A DNA stretch of 64,000 nt, from contig JAJCYQ010000031.1 in the NCBI GenBank assembly GCA_029262835.1, positions 24,850-88,849 of the forward strand, in the 5' to 3' direction. Of the stretch, positions 62,950 through 64,000 are shown piece by piece. Within the stretch, counting starts at the first letter, position 1, and every line of letters starts with the position of its first letter. The position numbers and the translations under genes were made by a program. The DNA comes from Bacteroidota bacterium (GTDB taxonomy: Bacteria; Bacteroidota; Rhodothermia; Rhodothermales; UBA10348). The notes below the pieces were generated by a model that had not been told where the DNA came from, did no database searches, and was given only the letters and a program-made list of their open reading frames with translations.

Positions 62950-63489
62950 ATGGCAACCCTTGACCTCTCACCTATTTCTGATGTATTCCGCCACCAAGGC
63001 TACAACGGAGCCAGCCTAAGCATGATTGCAGAGGCCGTGGGATTGAAGCGCGCGAGCCTGTACCACCGGTTCCCAGGCGGCAAGCAGGAGATGGCTGAAG
63101 CCGTCTTGGCAGACGTCCGGGAGTACTTCTTGATAAACGTCGTAGGACCCCTTCATTCTAACGAATCGCCTGCAGACCGACTGATACAGGCCATTGACGG
63201 AATTAGAATCTTTTACAGGGACGGTCGCAAATCCTGCCTTATCGATGTGCTATCATTGGGCGAACCCGCTGCACTGTTCCGTCCTTATATTTCCGAACTT
63301 ATTGCGGCCTGGACCGATGCCATGACCGTGGTTTCCCGCGACAGTGGACACACCGAAGTGCGGGCCAGGCAATTGGCAGAGGAGTCACTCATCCGAATCC
63401 AGGGTGCGCTGGTTGTTTCCCGGAGCATGATGGCTTCGGACGTATTCACACGCGTACTTGACAGTCTCCCGGACCACCTGCTGGCCTAA
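62950..63489 (+). CDS. TetR/AcrR family transcriptional regulator
   Basis: 179 aa. The N-terminal helix-turn-helix reads FRHQGYNGASLSMIAEAVGLKRASLYHRFPGGKQEM (helices in about 15-45, TetR-type YHRF recognition end), with the rest a helical ligand/dimer domain. Likely represses itself and the downstream DsrE gene through two similar palindromic sites; ligand unknown. Start is ATG 62950 rather than the TTG two codons upstream. Confidence 0.88.
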   Translation: MATLDLSPISDVFRHQGYNGASLSMIAEAVGLKRASLYHRFPGGKQEMAEAVLADVREYFLINVVGPLHSNESPADRLIQAIDGIRIFYRDGRKSCLIDVLSLGEPAALFRPYISELIAAWTDAMTVVSRDSGHTEVRARQLAEESLIRIQGALVVSRSMMASDVFTRVLDSLPDHLLA

Positions 63490-63507
63490 TAATTTTTCTA
63501 CCATATT

Positions 63508-63523
63508 TACCGAACGTTCGGTA
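63508..63523. promoter_or_regulatory. TetR operator candidate 2 (perfect 16-bp palindrome)
   Basis: TACCGAACGTTCGGTA is a perfect 16-bp palindrome, 42 bp before the DsrE-family start and 19 bp after the tetR stop. It shares GAACGTTCGGTA and the following TGATCACCAACC-like sequence with the site before tetR, the pattern expected for one repressor acting at two promoters. Confidence 0.65.
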
Positions 63524-63564
63524 ATTTGATCACCAACCATACAACCAACACAAACCTAAACACC

Positions 63565-63939
63565 ATGAAAGCAACCATTGTCGTATTGTCAGATCCGAAA
63601 TCCGGAACGGAAGACGCCGCCGGACGCGTATTCAATGCACTTGCCGCTGCCTATGATTTCAAGGCCAAAGGGGACGACGTCTCCATCCTTTTCCAGAGCA
63701 CAGGCACTCGTTGGATTGCCGAGCTGAGCTCTTCAGAACACCCATTCCATGAGCTCTTCGAAGCTGTAAAGGATACCGTGGCAGGAGTCTCATGTGGATG
63801 TGGCGATGTCTTCGGTGCTTCTGAAGAGGCCGAAAATCTTGGATATGACCTGGTCAATGACAACCCGATACCGGGTACACGCGGTCTGCCGAGCCTTCAG
63901 AGGCTGGCCAGCGAAGGCCGGACCATTATTACGTTCTGA
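63565..63939 (+). CDS. DsrE family protein
   Basis: 124 aa soluble protein with the DsrE/DsrF-like pattern: MKATIVVLSDPKSGTEDAAGRVFNAL opening (strand-loop-helix, AAA.DxxxG-like), GDDVSILFQSTGTRW, and VSCGCGDVFGASEEAENLG in which the CGC pair and FGA match the conserved sulfur-handling site (often CxxxFG). DsrE-like proteins relay sulfur or bind small ligands; this isolated one is probably a regulated stress or sulfur protein. ATG 63565 is preferred over an upstream in-frame ATG 63526, which would include the operator region. TetR control is inferred from the palindrome before it. Confidence 0.78.
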   Translation: MKATIVVLSDPKSGTEDAAGRVFNALAAAYDFKAKGDDVSILFQSTGTRWIAELSSSEHPFHELFEAVKDTVAGVSCGCGDVFGASEEAENLGYDLVNDNPIPGTRGLPSLQRLASEGRTIITF

Positions 63940-63957
63940 TGTGACCGTTGGCGGGGC

Positions 63958-64000
63958 GGCCGGTGGCCGGCCCCCCCCCCAAACCCAAAAACCAAAGGGG
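63958..64000. other. GC-rich hairpin and homopolymer at the right edge
   Basis: GGCCGG (63958-63963) and CCGGCC (63967-63972) form a 6-bp hairpin after the DsrE gene, but it is followed by a run of C (63971-63980) and then short runs of A, C and G, not the T-run of a terminator. The composition is unlike the rest of the window and may be a low-quality sequence end. Confidence 0.35.

Noticed and set aside
1..64000. CRISPR array, rRNA operon, prophage
   Set aside because: No regularly spaced direct repeats, no rRNA-like sequence and no phage structural or integrase genes were seen; the only clear tRNA (Val) has no adjacent integrase.

Overview
The window is a GC-rich, gene-dense piece of a bacterial chromosome, most probably from a marine or salt-adapted member of the Rhodothermia (Rhodothermales) in the Bacteroidota/FCB group. 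The evidence is the content: a DUF4293 gene at the left edge, an ExbB-ExbD-ExbD set with a small membrane protein inside it, and above all a complex I half-operon (nuoJKLMN) that carries an NhaD-type Na+/H+ antiporter and a pterin carbinolamine dehydratase between nuoM and nuoN, an arrangement known from Rhodothermus marinus. Salt and pH handling is a theme: NhaD, a CPA2 antiporter with an RCK-like tail coupled to NhaA, a Na+:solute symporter and an SLC12-like carrier are all here.

Layout. 0-5 kb: DUF4293 start, terminator, ExbD/ExbD/small TM protein/ExbB operon with a consensus-like promoter, and an S41 processing protease. 4.3-8.5 kb: a three-gene plus-strand run (PolX-like PHP exonuclease, penicillin-acylase-like Ntn hydrolase, BadF-type sugar kinase). 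8.6-13.8 kb: PEP carboxykinase, GluQ, acetyl-CoA synthetase and an SDR. 13.8-22.8 kb: PabB-PabC fusion, GH109 glycosidase, Na+:solute symporter, PepSY protein, isocitrate dehydrogenase and an unusual GHMP sugar kinase. 22.9-30.6 kb: nuoJ-nuoK-nuoL-nuoM-nhaD-pcd-nuoN. 30.7-36.1 kb: superoxide dismutase, phosphopantetheinyl transferase, MATE exporter, an AbiEi/AbiEii toxin-antitoxin pair with a palindromic operator, and a CPBP protease. 36.2-39.7 kb: fused isobutyryl-CoA mutase IcmF. 39.7-47.0 kb: five co-directional two-component genes with no DNA-binding output domain. 47.2-51.6 kb: a secreted cyanophycinase-like S51 peptidase, then an AT-richer cassette of a thioredoxin-like protein, a tiny six-cysteine exported peptide, a beta-propeller protein and a degenerate M28-like lipoprotein. 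51.7-60 kb: SLC12-like carrier, malic enzyme, tRNA-Val(GAC), and the CPA2-NhaA pair. 60-64 kb: a decayed IS1182-type element, a frameshifted gene remnant, a lipoprotein EEP phosphatase, and a TetR regulator with two matching operators that probably control a DsrE-family gene.

How the genes fit together. Central carbon genes (pckA, acs, icd, malic enzyme, icmF) point to heterotrophic growth on acetate, amino acids and branched or odd-chain acyl-CoAs with gluconeogenesis. GH109, the symporter, the BadF-type kinase and the GHMP kinase could form a loose amino-sugar/galactoside salvage set, but this is inference. The best candidate for an undescribed system is the 48.2-51.6 kb cassette, which resembles in logic the peptide/beta-propeller gene sets of Bacteroidota. 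Other points of interest are a PolX whose polymerase aspartates are gone while the PHP nuclease is kept, a hybrid kinase with a pseudo-receiver, and an exact 35-bp near-palindromic sequence found twice, in opposite orientations, 37 kb apart.
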